Origin: Flavobacterium aquicola
GTDB lineage: Bacteria; Bacteroidota; Bacteroidia; Flavobacteriales; Flavobacteriaceae
DNA: 64,000 bases
Assembly (NCBI RefSeq): GCF_003385115.1
Contig: NZ_QUNI01000014.1
Coordinates: 1-64,000 of the forward strand
Direction: 5' to 3'
Positions 18,101 to 26,499 of the stretch are shown piece after piece. The stretch's first letter is position 1; each line of letters starts with the position of its first letter. Under the pieces are notes generated by a model. It saw only the letters and a list, made by a program, of their open reading frames with translations. It ran no database searches and was not told the DNA's origin. Both the position numbers and the translations under genes were made by a program.

Positions 18101-19633
18101 ACCACGGCCAATTGGTGTGGCTTGTTTTTCGCCGTCTTTTACACACAATAAAATATCGTGTGCATTGGCATCTTCTTTATTTAAATAGAAAGTATTATTG
18201 GTCGCAATTAGTTTGACATTGTGCTTTTGCGAAAATTCAATTAAAGTTTTATTGACACGGTTTTCGTCTTCCTGATTGTGACGCATTACTTCGAGATAAA
18301 AATCATCTCCGAATTGCTCTTTCCACCAAATCAAAGCTTCTTCGGCTTGATTTTCACCGATGTTCAGAATTTTACTCGGAATCTCTCCGTATAAATTTCC
18401 GGACAAAACCATGATGTCTTCTTTGTATTTTTCGACTATTATTTTATCGATTCTGGGAACATAATAAAAACCATTCACGTAGGCTATCGAAGCCATTTTG
18501 GCTAAATTATGATATCCATTTTTATTTTTTGCCAATAAAACTACTTGGTAACCATTGTCCTTTTTGGATTTATCCAAATGATTATCACAAATATTGAATT
18601 CACAGCCTACAATCGGTTTGATTTCGGTTTCGGTTGGTTCTTCACCAGCATCAACCAAAGATTTATTTTTAGCAGAAGCTCCTTTGTTGTGGTTCATCAC
18701 TGCACTCACAAAATGGAAAGCACCCATCATATTTCCGGTGTCGGTCATCGAAACGGCAGGAAAACCATTTTTGGCGGTAGCCGAAACTAAATTTCCAATT
18801 CCGATAGTCGATTGCAAAACCGAAAATTGTGTATGATTGTGTAAATGCGCAAACTTTGCTTCTTTTAATCCCTGCTTGTCCGAATCGGAAACTACGGTTT
18901 GTTTATCATCCGAAACTAATGCTTTCAGTTGCTCTCTAACAGCATCCGAAGCCTTTTTTAGATTGATGTGTTTTAACCCAATTAATGGAATTTCCCTCGG
19001 GTTTTTATTTTGAAAGGCTTCGAAATAATCCTTTGGAACATCTAACTCTTCCTTGGTAAAAACTTCACGACGGATTAACTCCAAGAAACAACGCGTGGTT
19101 GCTTCAACGTCGGCAGTTGCGTTGTGCGCTTCCGCAAAAGGAACGCTGAATAAATATTCGTGTAATTCTGTTAATGTTGGCAGTTTGAATTTTCCTCCAC
19201 GACCTCCAGGTAATTTCAATAACGAAGCTGTAACTTCGGTACAGGTGTCCAAAACCGGCATCGAACTCATAGGGGAATCCACTCCCATTCGGTGCAATTC
19301 GGCTCCCATAATATTCACGTCGAAACCTAAATTCTGACCTACGATAAATTTGGATTTGCTCAGCGCAATATTGAATTTCTCTAAAACTTCGGCCAAAGAA
19401 ATTCCTTCAGCTTGCGCCAATTCTGTAGAAATACCGTGAATACGTTCTGCATCATACGGAATATTAAAACCCTCAGGTTTTACCAAATAATCTTGATGTT
19501 CGATAAGCGTTCCCATCTCGTCATGCAACTGCCATGCGATTTGAATACAGCGAGGCCAGTTATCAGAATCGGTAATGGGCGCATCCCAACGCTTAGGTAA
19601 TCCAGTAGTTTCGGTATCGAATATTAAGTACAT
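15110..19633 (-). CDS. dnaE: DNA polymerase III alpha subunit with N-terminal proofreading exonuclease
   Basis: This 1507-residue replicative polymerase is about 350 residues longer than ordinary DnaE. The extra N-terminus (1 to about 195) is a DnaQ-like 3'-5' exonuclease with IFDTETTG, NLGFDVN and HNATADVEA. It is followed by a PHP domain (HLHNHTQFSV near 261), then the C-family palm with catalytic PDIDIDFDD near 688-696, fingers (TYGITVYQEQVMLL), a helix-hairpin-helix region and an OB-fold (NLTFGGIITNVQ). A Glu/Val-rich tail closes the protein. The fusion puts synthesis and proofreading in one chain, as in PolC but with different domain order. It has no operon partners. Confidence 0.95.
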   Translation of the reverse strand: MYLIFDTETTGLPKRWDAPITDSDNWPRCIQIAWQLHDEMGTLIEHQDYLVKPEGFNIPYDAERIHGISTELAQAEGISLAEVLEKFNIALSKSKFIVGQNLGFDVNIMGAELHRMGVDSPMSSMPVLDTCTEVTASLLKLPGGRGGKFKLPTLTELHEYLFSVPFAEAHNATADVEATTRCFLELIRREVFTKEELDVPKDYFEAFQNKNPREIPLIGLKHINLKKASDAVREQLKALVSDDKQTVVSDSDKQGLKEAKFAHLHNHTQFSVLQSTIGIGNLVSATAKNGFPAVSMTDTGNMMGAFHFVSAVMNHNKGASAKNKSLVDAGEEPTETEIKPIVGCEFNICDNHLDKSKKDNGYQVVLLAKNKNGYHNLAKMASIAYVNGFYYVPRIDKIIVEKYKEDIMVLSGNLYGEIPSKILNIGENQAEEALIWWKEQFGDDFYLEVMRHNQEDENRVNKTLIEFSQKHNVKLIATNNTFYLNKEDANAHDILLCVKDGEKQATPIGRGRGYRYGLPNQEYYYKSEEEMKKLFADLPEAIINIQEIVDKVEIYSLYRDVLLPKYDIPEEFIDPEDEKDNGVRGENAYLRELTMVGARKRYGEITESIQERLDFELLTISNSGYPGYFLIVQDFIAEARKMDVSVGPGRGSAAGSAVAYCLGITNIDPIMYDLLFERFLNPDRVSMPDIDIDFDDEGRGRVMDYVINKYGANQVAQIITYGKMATKSAIRDTARVLDLPLFEADRIAKLIPAMMPGKWNLARFLSESEDEVKKALKGADEFELVKELISIANEDDLAGETIQQAKILEGSMRNTGIHACGVIITPSDITNYVPVTTAKDSDLYVTQFDNSVAESAGLLKMDFLGLKTLTLIKDTVKLVKYRSNIDLDPDTFPIDDIKTYELFQRGETVGIFQYESPGMQKYMKELKPTVFGDLIAMNALYRPGPLEYIPSFVRRKNGEEEIKYDLDACEEYLGETYGITVYQEQVMLLSQSLAGFTKGEADVLRKAMGKKQKDVLDKMKPKFVEQASAKGHDAKVLEKIWKDWEAFASYAFNKSHSTCYAWIAYQTAYLKAHYPAEYMAAVLSNNMNDIKQVSFFMEECKRMGLQVLGPCVNESYYKFTVNDDYAVRFGMGAIKGVGSGAVATIVESRKDGEYKSIFDLAKRIDLRAANKKAIENLALAGGFDCFTDTHRAQYFHDDGDGITFYEKAIRYGSKYQENENSSQVSLFGESSDVQIAEPVVPPCEDWSTMEKLAKEKDVVGIYISGHPLDDYKFEMKYFCNAKLEALKNMEQYVGKNLTFGGIITNVQHRVAKNGKGWGTFVLEGYDESYEFKIFGEDYLKFRHFFIQNNFTFMKVLIKEGWVNQETGKKTEPRMQFVLVQYLQDVLSTFAKKLILLLNIRDIEAEFIHKLNRLFQEYKGDNMVSFEIMELEKIKRIVETTPEFEADEEAFVDENEEAVEVAEVKQVTEVEEIKVVTKVAMPSRKLKIQISNELLFELEKMQINFKLN

Positions 19634-19820
19634 ATTTGCAAATGAAGTGATTGTAATTTTCTAAAATTACAAAAAATGAATTTCAAAATTAGGCTTTTTT
19701 TACACTACGATATAAAGAAATTACAAACAACTTGTTTATAAAAATTATTGTAGTATTTTTTGTGTAAAAAAACATATATTTGTTTTTTATCGAACAAGTT
19801 ATTCTTATCTCTTTAATATT

Positions 19821-21216
19821 ATGAAAAAATACTCATCATTAGCATTATTGTTTTTTAGCTCTTTTGATTGCCTGCACAAATGACTCTGAAGAAGAACAAA
19901 AAATGGTTGCTAATTTTACATTAAACACGACTCAATATAATGTTGGTGAAGACATTAAAATCACTAACACCTCAACATCTAATTCAGAAATAGTTTCATA
20001 TTTATATGATTTTGGGAACGGAACATCCTCCACTGAAAAAGAACCTACCTTTTATTATTCTAACCCAGGAGAATACATCATCAAATTAACTATAAAAAAC
20101 AGTGATGGGGTTACCGAAAGCATCTCAACCAAAGTAACTGTTACTATGGACGACTCTTTTTTTCAAGATACGCTAAGATCGGTTGACGAAGAAACAATAC
20201 CACTTGAGATTGGTCTTAAAGATGATGAAATATTTATCACAGTCTCTCAGAGTGTTACTACTAACCCTGCTGAGACTAAATATTATTTTATGCATATTAC
20301 ATATGCCGAAAAGAACCCTACCCTTTCGTATTATCAATATTTCGAAAAAGAATACTATTCAGGGCACGCAAGCACAACATTTTTAAATAATGGAAAAAAA
20401 ATTATAAATATAGCTCAAACCTCAGACGTTAATTTATGGGGTTATAACGAAGTAAATGTTGATGAAAACGGTTATACTTTTACTGAACAGATGTACGGTT
20501 CGAAAGTAGTTTATGGCTCGATGCCAAACAACGATCAATACTATTTTTATGGAGCAGCAAATAACATTCCTTCAATTGAAATCAGGAATGCTTCAGGTGA
20601 GTTCAATAGTATAAATCAATATTCTGCTATCGAAAATGGATTTATTGGGGATTTAATTAAAAATGGTAATGGCTATATTGCATTTGGAGGGAAATTTGAC
20701 ATTTCTTCTGACTTAAATGCTTCTGATTTTTCTAACTATAAACCTATGATTGCTTTTTTTGATGAAAATCTTGTATTAACTAACCAAAAAACATTCGAAG
20801 TTTCTTTATCCGAAAAGCCAAAAAAATGGAATGATATAAATGGTTCTTTTACAATACGAAAATTAAGTAATGGCAATTTTGCATTATATAGTCATGATAA
20901 TTTAATAGTAGTCTCGCCTTCAGGAGAAATGATAAAAACAGTTAAAATTTCCAATCACAATATAAATATTAATGCACTGATAGCCGTTGAAGACGGATTT
21001 ATCATTTCTACTTTTAAACAGCTTGAAAAATACGATAACAGTGGCAACTTACAAAAAGCTATTGCATCTAAAGGTTTTATGACGCCTGGATTTGTCAAGA
21101 AAGGGAATTTAATTTATTTTGCTTCAGCATATAATTCCACATATAAAGAATACACGACTGTTAGAACTTTTTTTGGCGCCGTTGATTCTAATTTAAATTA
21201 TAAAAAGCAAAATTAA
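19821..21216 (+). pseudogene. PKD-domain lipoprotein with a frameshift in a T tract
   Basis: The ATG at 19821 starts MKKYSSLALL but then runs into a stop. Removing one base from the six-T tract (19851-19856) joins it to a frame reading FLALLIAC-TNDSEEE, a perfect lipoprotein signal with the lipobox Cys, and on to 450 residues of intact protein. The mature part begins with a PKD domain (ISNTS-like NTSTSN, YLYDFGNGTSS, YSNPGEYIIKLTI) and continues as a beta-rich region without recognised motifs. The long intact body argues against an old pseudogene. A sequencing error, slippage-based phase variation or a recent mutation would all fit. Confidence 0.75.
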
Positions 21217-21235
21217 CTGCCTCCTTCTAATTTTT

Positions 21236-21276
21236 AAGGGTAAGATTTTTTTCAAAAAAGATTCTTACCCTTTTTT
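21236..21276 (+). terminator. Terminator after the PKD lipoprotein
   Basis: Stem AAGGGTAAGA/TCTTACCC with an A/T-rich interior is followed by TTTTTT. Confidence 0.75.
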
Positions 21277-21689
21277 AATTTAGAATAATTACTTCTTTTT
21301 TACACTTAAATTTTCAGCACATATCAAAATATCCAGTTTTTGGATGTCGTAGTATTTTTTGAAAAAAAATTGCACTTGGAGAACATCATTTTCTTTAAAA
21401 AAAACAAAATTATATTTCAAAAAAGAAACGAAATTCTAAATCTGAACCTGCCTTTTTGTTACTATTTTATTTTAAAATGTTACATTTTTTAAACCAAAAA
21501 CTGTTATTTTATAGCACAATAGCGATAAATTTGCCAATTATTAAAAACAACAGCAAACGGAGTAAAAGCAGTTCTGGTTTAAAAAAAGTTTTGACATTTG
21601 GAAACAGTGCTCTTTCTAAAACAAAGACGTAACAGTTTACTATCCAAAAGACAGAATTGTTTGGGTATCGTATAAAACGAAATATCACA
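21277..21689. other. Intergenic upstream of leuC, no gene seen
   Basis: About 410 bp of AT-rich DNA with frequent stops in every frame. I see no leucine-rich leader peptide and no clear terminator/antiterminator pair that would indicate attenuation. Confidence 0.5.
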
Positions 21690-21721
21690 ATTGACGACAA
21701 TATAACTTTTTTTTACTTTTG
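21690..21721 (+). promoter_or_regulatory. Promoter of the leu genes (TTG ... TAcTTTTG)
   Basis: A -33-like TTG at 21691-21693 is followed after 20 bp by TACTTTTG (21714-21721). The leuC ATG lies 63 bp downstream. The TTG at 21719 is part of the -7 box and not a start. Confidence 0.6.
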
Positions 21722-21784
21722 AACTTCTATTATAATTACACCAAGTTTCTGTGGTTATACCAATTACAATTAAAAAAAAACAAA

Positions 21785-23179
21785 ATGAGTAAGACATTAT
21801 TTGACAAAGTATGGGATTCACATGTAGTGCGTAAAATTGAAGATGGACCAGATGTGTTTTTTATTGACCGCCATTTCATTCACGAAGTTACGAGCCCAGT
21901 TGCTTTTTTAGGATTAAAATCTAGAAACGTAAAGGTTTTATACCCAGAACGTACTTTTGCCACTGCCGATCACAACACACCAACTATAAACCAGCATTTA
22001 CCGGTTGCTGATGCTTTATCTGCAAATCAGTTACAGGCTTTAGAAGATAACTCAGCTGAATACGGAATTTCTCACTGGGGATTAGGTCACCAAAAAAATG
22101 GAATTGTACACGTAGTAGGCCCTGAAAACGGAATTACTTTGCCAGGTGCTACTATTGTTTGTGGAGATTCACATACTTCTACTCACGGTGCTTTTGGAGC
22201 GATTGCTTTTGGTATTGGAACTTCTGAGGTTGAAATGGTACTTTCTACTCAATGTATTATGCAGCCTAAGCCAAAGAAAATGCGTATCAACGTAAATGGT
22301 AAATTAAGTAAAGGTGTTGGGCCAAAAGACGTTGCTCTTTATATTATTGCTCAATTAACTACTTCTGGAGGTACAGGATATTTTGCTGAATATGCAGGAA
22401 ATGTATTCGAAGAAATGACTATGGAAGGTCGTATGACTGTATGTAACCTAAGTATTGAAATGGGTGCTCGTGGAGGTATGATTGCTCCTGACCAGACTAC
22501 TTTTGATTTCCTTGAAGGAAGATTATACGCTCCAAAAGGTGAAGCTTGGACTAAAGCAGTTGAATACTGGAAAACTTTAAAAACCGATGCTGATGCTGTT
22601 TTTGATGCTGAATTAAACATCAAAGCGGAAGATATCGAACCAATGATTACTTATGGTACAAACCCTGGAATGGGAATAGGTATCACTAAACATATTCCGA
22701 ACGCTAACCAAGTTGAAGGTGGTGAGGAAACGTATAAAAAATCGTTAGCTTATATGGGCTTTCAAGAAGATGATGTGATGATTGGAAAAACAATCGATTA
22801 TGTTTTCTTGGGAAGCTGTACAAACGGACGTATTGAAGATTTTAGAGCTTTCGCAGAAATTGTAAAAGGCCGTAAAAAAGCGGATAACGTTACAGCTTGG
22901 TTAGTTCCGGGTTCACACGTAGTTGAAGCTCAGATTAAAGAAGAAGGTATTTTGGATATTTTAACTGATGCAGGTTTTGTACTTCGTCAGCCAGGATGTT
23001 CTGCTTGTTTGGCAATGAACGATGATAAAGTTCCTGCTGGAAAATATGCAGTGAGTACTTCAAACAGAAACTTTGAAGGTCGTCAAGGTCCAGGTTCAAG
23101 AACTTTATTAGCTTCTCCAATTATGGCAGCAGCAGCAGCAGTTACTGGAAAATTGACAGATCCGAGGGAGCTTTTTTAA
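21785..23179 (+). CDS. leuC: 3-isopropylmalate dehydratase large subunit
   Basis: This 464-residue cytoplasmic protein of the aconitase family isomerises 2- to 3-isopropylmalate with LeuD in leucine synthesis. It has the 4Fe-4S ligands VFLGSCTNGR and QPGCSACLAMN, HTSTHGAFGA and the N-terminal VFFIDRHFIHEVTSP. Length is normal. The start at MSKTLFDKVWDSH matches the family; the upstream TTG is promoter sequence. leuD follows after 176 bp of A-rich simple sequence. Confidence 0.97.
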   Translation: MSKTLFDKVWDSHVVRKIEDGPDVFFIDRHFIHEVTSPVAFLGLKSRNVKVLYPERTFATADHNTPTINQHLPVADALSANQLQALEDNSAEYGISHWGLGHQKNGIVHVVGPENGITLPGATIVCGDSHTSTHGAFGAIAFGIGTSEVEMVLSTQCIMQPKPKKMRINVNGKLSKGVGPKDVALYIIAQLTTSGGTGYFAEYAGNVFEEMTMEGRMTVCNLSIEMGARGGMIAPDQTTFDFLEGRLYAPKGEAWTKAVEYWKTLKTDADAVFDAELNIKAEDIEPMITYGTNPGMGIGITKHIPNANQVEGGEETYKKSLAYMGFQEDDVMIGKTIDYVFLGSCTNGRIEDFRAFAEIVKGRKKADNVTAWLVPGSHVVEAQIKEEGILDILTDAGFVLRQPGCSACLAMNDDKVPAGKYAVSTSNRNFEGRQGPGSRTLLASPIMAAAAAVTGKLTDPRELF

Positions 23180-23355
23180 AAGATTTTTAATTGAGGATTA
23201 ACGATTTTTGATTTCAGATTGATTTCGTTACTCTAAAAAATCATTTAAAAACTTAATATTTTAAAATTTTACAAAATTAGTAACATCTACGATTTTTAAC
23301 TCTCTACCAAGAAAATCTAAAATCTAAAATCGTTACTCAAAAATCTAAAATCACA
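23180..23355. repeat. Simple-sequence spacer between leuC and leuD
   Basis: The word AAAATCTAAAATC recurs three times near 23315-23352. No gene or hairpin is visible. A similar degenerate spacer made of CTAAGT/CTTAGA words lies between leuA and leuB. Confidence 0.5.
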
Positions 23356-23952
23356 ATGGCATACGATAAATTTAATATACTTACCAGTAGTGCAGTGCCA
23401 CTACCGATAGAAAACGTAGATACAGATCAAATCATCCCAGCTCGTTTCCTGAAAGCTACAAAACGTGAAGGTTTTGGAGACAATCTTTTCAGAGACTGGA
23501 GATACAACGGAGACGATACTCCAAAAACAGATTTCGTTTTAAACGATGCAACTTACTCTGGAAAAATCCTTGTTGGAGGAAAAAACTTTGGTTCAGGTTC
23601 CTCTCGTGAGCACGCTGCTTGGGCAGTTTACGATTACGGATTCCGCGCTGTGGTTTCTTCTTTCTTTGCAGATATCTTCAAAGGAAACTGTTTGAATATT
23701 GGTGTTTTACCAGTACAAATCAGCCCTGAATTTGCTGAAACTATTTTCAAAGCAATCGAAGCTGATCCAAAAACAGAATTGGAAATCAATTTGCCAGCGC
23801 AGACTATTACTTTATTAAGTACGGGTGAAAAAGAATCTTTTGATATCAACGGATACAAAAAGAACAATATGATCAACGGATTTGATGATATTGATTACTT
23901 GCAGAATATTAAAGAAGATATTGTAGCTTTTGCAGACAAACTTCCTTACTAA
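23356..23952 (+). CDS. leuD: 3-isopropylmalate dehydratase small subunit
   Basis: This 198-residue swivel-domain partner of LeuC has ENVDTDQIIPARFLK near residues 19-33, NFGSGSSREHAAWA and YGFRAVVSSFFADIF. It completes the isomerase active site. The length is typical and it is read with leuC. A hairpin terminator follows at 23998-24031, separating it from the ABM pseudogene and the lipoprotein gene. Confidence 0.97.
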   Translation: MAYDKFNILTSSAVPLPIENVDTDQIIPARFLKATKREGFGDNLFRDWRYNGDDTPKTDFVLNDATYSGKILVGGKNFGSGSSREHAAWAVYDYGFRAVVSSFFADIFKGNCLNIGVLPVQISPEFAETIFKAIEADPKTELEINLPAQTITLLSTGEKESFDINGYKKNNMINGFDDIDYLQNIKEDIVAFADKLPY

Positions 23953-23997
23953 AAAGCATCCTGTATTTCAATTAAAATTAAAGGTTAATTTAATAAC

Positions 23998-24031
23998 ACC
24001 CGACAGGTTTATAAAATCTGTCGGGTTTATA
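23998..24031 (+). terminator. Terminator after leuD
   Basis: Stem ACCCGACAG/CTGTCGGGT with additional A/T pairs has a weak T-rich tail (TTTATAAATA). Confidence 0.6.
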
Positions 24032-24043
24032 AATAAAATACGG

Positions 24044-24182
24044 ATGGTTTTAGAAATGGCTGTTCTGTAGATAATAAAAGGAGAAGAACAAAATTTTGAA
24101 AGAGATTTTGCAATTGCCAGCCAGTTTATCCAATCCATTCGAGATTATGAAGGTCATGGTTTGAAAGAATGTTTGGAGTAGC
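24044..24182 (+). pseudogene. Truncated copy of the ABM-domain gene
   Basis: The sequence is closely similar to the first 140 bp of the intact gene at 25318. It carries an in-frame TAG at codon 9, substitutions such as IPGYAG to IRDYEG, and a second stop at its end, so it is dead. It and the intact copy flank the seven-repeat lipoprotein gene. Confidence 0.8.
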
Positions 24183-24223
24183 AAACATCATTTACACATA
24201 ATACGTTTATTTTATAAAAAAAC

Positions 24224-25258
24224 ATGAAAAAGTCCTTTATCTTAGTTTTTATTTCATTAACCTCTTTTTTAACGTCTTGCTCCAAAGATGAAGCTGATAT
24301 GCCTATTTCTTCAAATTTAAAAGATATTTACATTTGTGGAAGGGAATATAATGGCTCTCATAGTATTGCTAAACTTTGGAAAAATGGAATAGCGACAAAC
24401 CTATCAAATGGATACACTGATTGTGAGGCTATTGACGTAACTGCGGCAGGAGAAGATGTATATGTAGTTGGTAATGAATACCTTGCAGGATCCGGAAACA
24501 ACATTGCAAAGTTTTGGAAAAATGGAATTTCTACAAATTTAACAACCGGAGCTAATCATGCATTAGCAAATGCAATTACAGTTGTAAACAATGATGTTTA
24601 TATAGCTGGACTTGAGTATAAGGGGTCAATGGGAGTTGCTAAATATTGGAAAAATGGAATTGCCACAAGTCTAACAAATGGTAATTTTGATGCAAATGCT
24701 TTTGACATTACAGTTGTTGGTTCTGATGTATATGTCGTCGGATATGAAACAAATGGTAATAACTATATTGCAAAACTTTGGAAAAATGGAATTTCTACAA
24801 GTCTAACAGACGGAACTAATCATGCCCAAGCACATGCAATTGTAGTTACTGGCAATGACGTTTATGTTGCTGGTCATGAATATTATAATCATCAATCTAT
24901 AGCTAAAGTGTGGAAAAATGGAGTAGCACTAAATTTTACAAATGGGATTAATTCAGCTTTTGCAAGGTCTATCGAAGTAATTGGTTCTGATGTATATATT
25001 ACAGGAAATGAATATATTGGAAATGAATACGTCGCAAAACTTTGGAAAAATGGTGTTACCACAAATTTAACAGATGGAACCAAATACTCATCAGCAATAG
25101 GCATAAGCGTAATAGGAGCTGATACTTATATTGTTGGATATGAAAATTCTGATTCCAATACTTTACCCAAATTTTGGAAAAACGGAAAAGTAATTTCAAT
25201 TAATTCAGATCCAAACTATAACACAATGGCAACATCTATTTTTATTACAACAAATTAA
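24224..25258 (+). CDS. Seven-repeat lipoprotein, probable beta-propeller
   Basis: This 344-residue protein has lipobox FLTSC (Cys19). The mature part consists of seven units of about 43 residues, each with a DVYVVGYE-type strand, then AKLWKNG and NLTNG. WKNG occurs exactly seven times, and unit number and length suggest a seven-bladed propeller, though this is inference. No catalytic motif is seen; it may bind a ligand or surface partner. It sits between a dead and an intact ABM gene inside the leu cluster. Confidence 0.8.
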   Translation: MKKSFILVFISLTSFLTSCSKDEADMPISSNLKDIYICGREYNGSHSIAKLWKNGIATNLSNGYTDCEAIDVTAAGEDVYVVGNEYLAGSGNNIAKFWKNGISTNLTTGANHALANAITVVNNDVYIAGLEYKGSMGVAKYWKNGIATSLTNGNFDANAFDITVVGSDVYVVGYETNGNNYIAKLWKNGISTSLTDGTNHAQAHAIVVTGNDVYVAGHEYYNHQSIAKVWKNGVALNFTNGINSAFARSIEVIGSDVYITGNEYIGNEYVAKLWKNGVTTNLTDGTKYSSAIGISVIGADTYIVGYENSDSNTLPKFWKNGKVISINSDPNYNTMATSIFITTN

Positions 25259-25317
25259 ATAGCAAAATTTAAAAACTTTATAAAATTAATTAATTTATAC
25301 AACACGAAAAATTAGAA

Positions 25318-25626
25318 ATGGTTTTAGAAATGGCTATTTTGCAGGTGATAAAAGGAGAAGAGCAAAATTTTGAAAGAGATTTTGCCATTGCAGGCCAGTT
25401 CATTCAATCGATTCCAGGTTATGCAGGTCATAGTTTGAGAAAATGTTTAGAGGAAGAAAATAAATACCTGCTTCTAGTCGATTGGGAGAAATTAGAAGAT
25501 CATACTGTAGGTTTTAGAGAATCTGAAGTGTATTTGGAGTGGAAAAAACTGCTTCATCATTATTATAATCCGTTTCCGATTGTAGAGCATTATGAAACGG
25601 TTTTGGAAAATAAAAAACATTTTTAA
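25318..25626 (+). CDS. Antibiotic biosynthesis monooxygenase (ABM) domain protein
   Basis: This 102-residue single ABM domain (dimeric alpha-beta barrel) has MAILQVIKGEEQNFERDF at the start and YLLLVDWEKLEDH in the core. ABM proteins include quinol monooxygenases and heme-degrading enzymes, but many have unknown substrates. The methyltransferase gene begins 10 bp downstream and is probably cotranscribed. A truncated duplicate lies at 24044-24182. Confidence 0.8.
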   Translation: MVLEMAILQVIKGEEQNFERDFAIAGQFIQSIPGYAGHSLRKCLEEENKYLLLVDWEKLEDHTVGFRESEVYLEWKKLLHHYYNPFPIVEHYETVLENKKHF

Positions 25627-25635
25627 GGCAAATAA

Positions 25636-26424
25636 ATGAAAGCAAACAAACACATTCAAAGAGACGAAACAGCCAATAAAATATTCGACAACAGAAGTTT
25701 GACAAATGATTACAAGAATCTAATATCCATATTAAAACCTAGAATGAAAGTTCTGGATGTGGGTTGTGGAACCGGATCTATTTCAAAAGACATTGCAAAG
25801 ATTGTTGGAGAAAATGGTAAAGTAGTTGGAATTGACAATACAGAAAATTTCATTACAAGCGGAAAAGAATCATATAAAAACGCAACGAACTTAGAATTGA
25901 TTCATGTTGATTTATTTGATTTTAATCCGGAAGAAAAATTTGATTTAATCGTTTCGGCAAGAACGTTGCAATGGCTGAGTAACCCAAAAGAAGCTTTGGT
26001 GAAAATGAAATCACTGCTAAAACCAAACGGTCAAATTTCGATTTTGGATTATGACCACACTAATTTAGACTGGAATCCGTCGCCTCCAGAAAGCATGCAG
26101 GAATTTTACAATGTATTCTTAAAATGGAGACAGGATGCCGGAATGAATAACAGAATTGCAGAAGATTTGCCGAATTTATTAGAAGAAGCAGGTTTTCACT
26201 CGATTGAAAAAATCAATTCGGATGAATTTTATTCTAAAGAAAGAGAAGGTTATAAATCGAAAATAGGCATTTGGTCTAAAGTTGCCGGTTCATCTCAAAT
26301 GGTTGAAGAAGGTTATTTAGACAATGATTTACGATTGAAAGCTATAGAAGAATACGACCATTGGGTGGAAACAAAAGCGGTTTCTATGACAATGAAATTA
26401 AACGAAGTAAGAGGAAGAGTATAA
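25636..26424 (+). CDS. SAM-dependent methyltransferase (class I)
   Basis: This 262-residue Rossmann-fold methyltransferase has motif I VLDVGCGTGS (about 37-46), GKVVGIDNTENF and a post-motif FDLIVSARTLQWL. It resembles UbiE/Coq5 and tellurite or small-molecule methyltransferases, and the substrate is not deducible. It lies 10 bp after the ABM gene and 75 bp before leuA, so it may be cotranscribed with both. Confidence 0.85.
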   Translation: MKANKHIQRDETANKIFDNRSLTNDYKNLISILKPRMKVLDVGCGTGSISKDIAKIVGENGKVVGIDNTENFITSGKESYKNATNLELIHVDLFDFNPEEKFDLIVSARTLQWLSNPKEALVKMKSLLKPNGQISILDYDHTNLDWNPSPPESMQEFYNVFLKWRQDAGMNNRIAEDLPNLLEEAGFHSIEKINSDEFYSKEREGYKSKIGIWSKVAGSSQMVEEGYLDNDLRLKAIEEYDHWVETKAVSMTMKLNEVRGRV

Positions 26425-26499
26425 AATTTGCTGAAGGCAAAAAACAACATAACAAAATACACAATACCATTTTTATTAAGGTTTTATAGAATAGCAATA

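Noticed and set aside
21277..21784. Attenuator or leader peptide for leuC
   Set aside because: No Leu-codon run and no alternative stem pair can be seen; only a promoter is supported.
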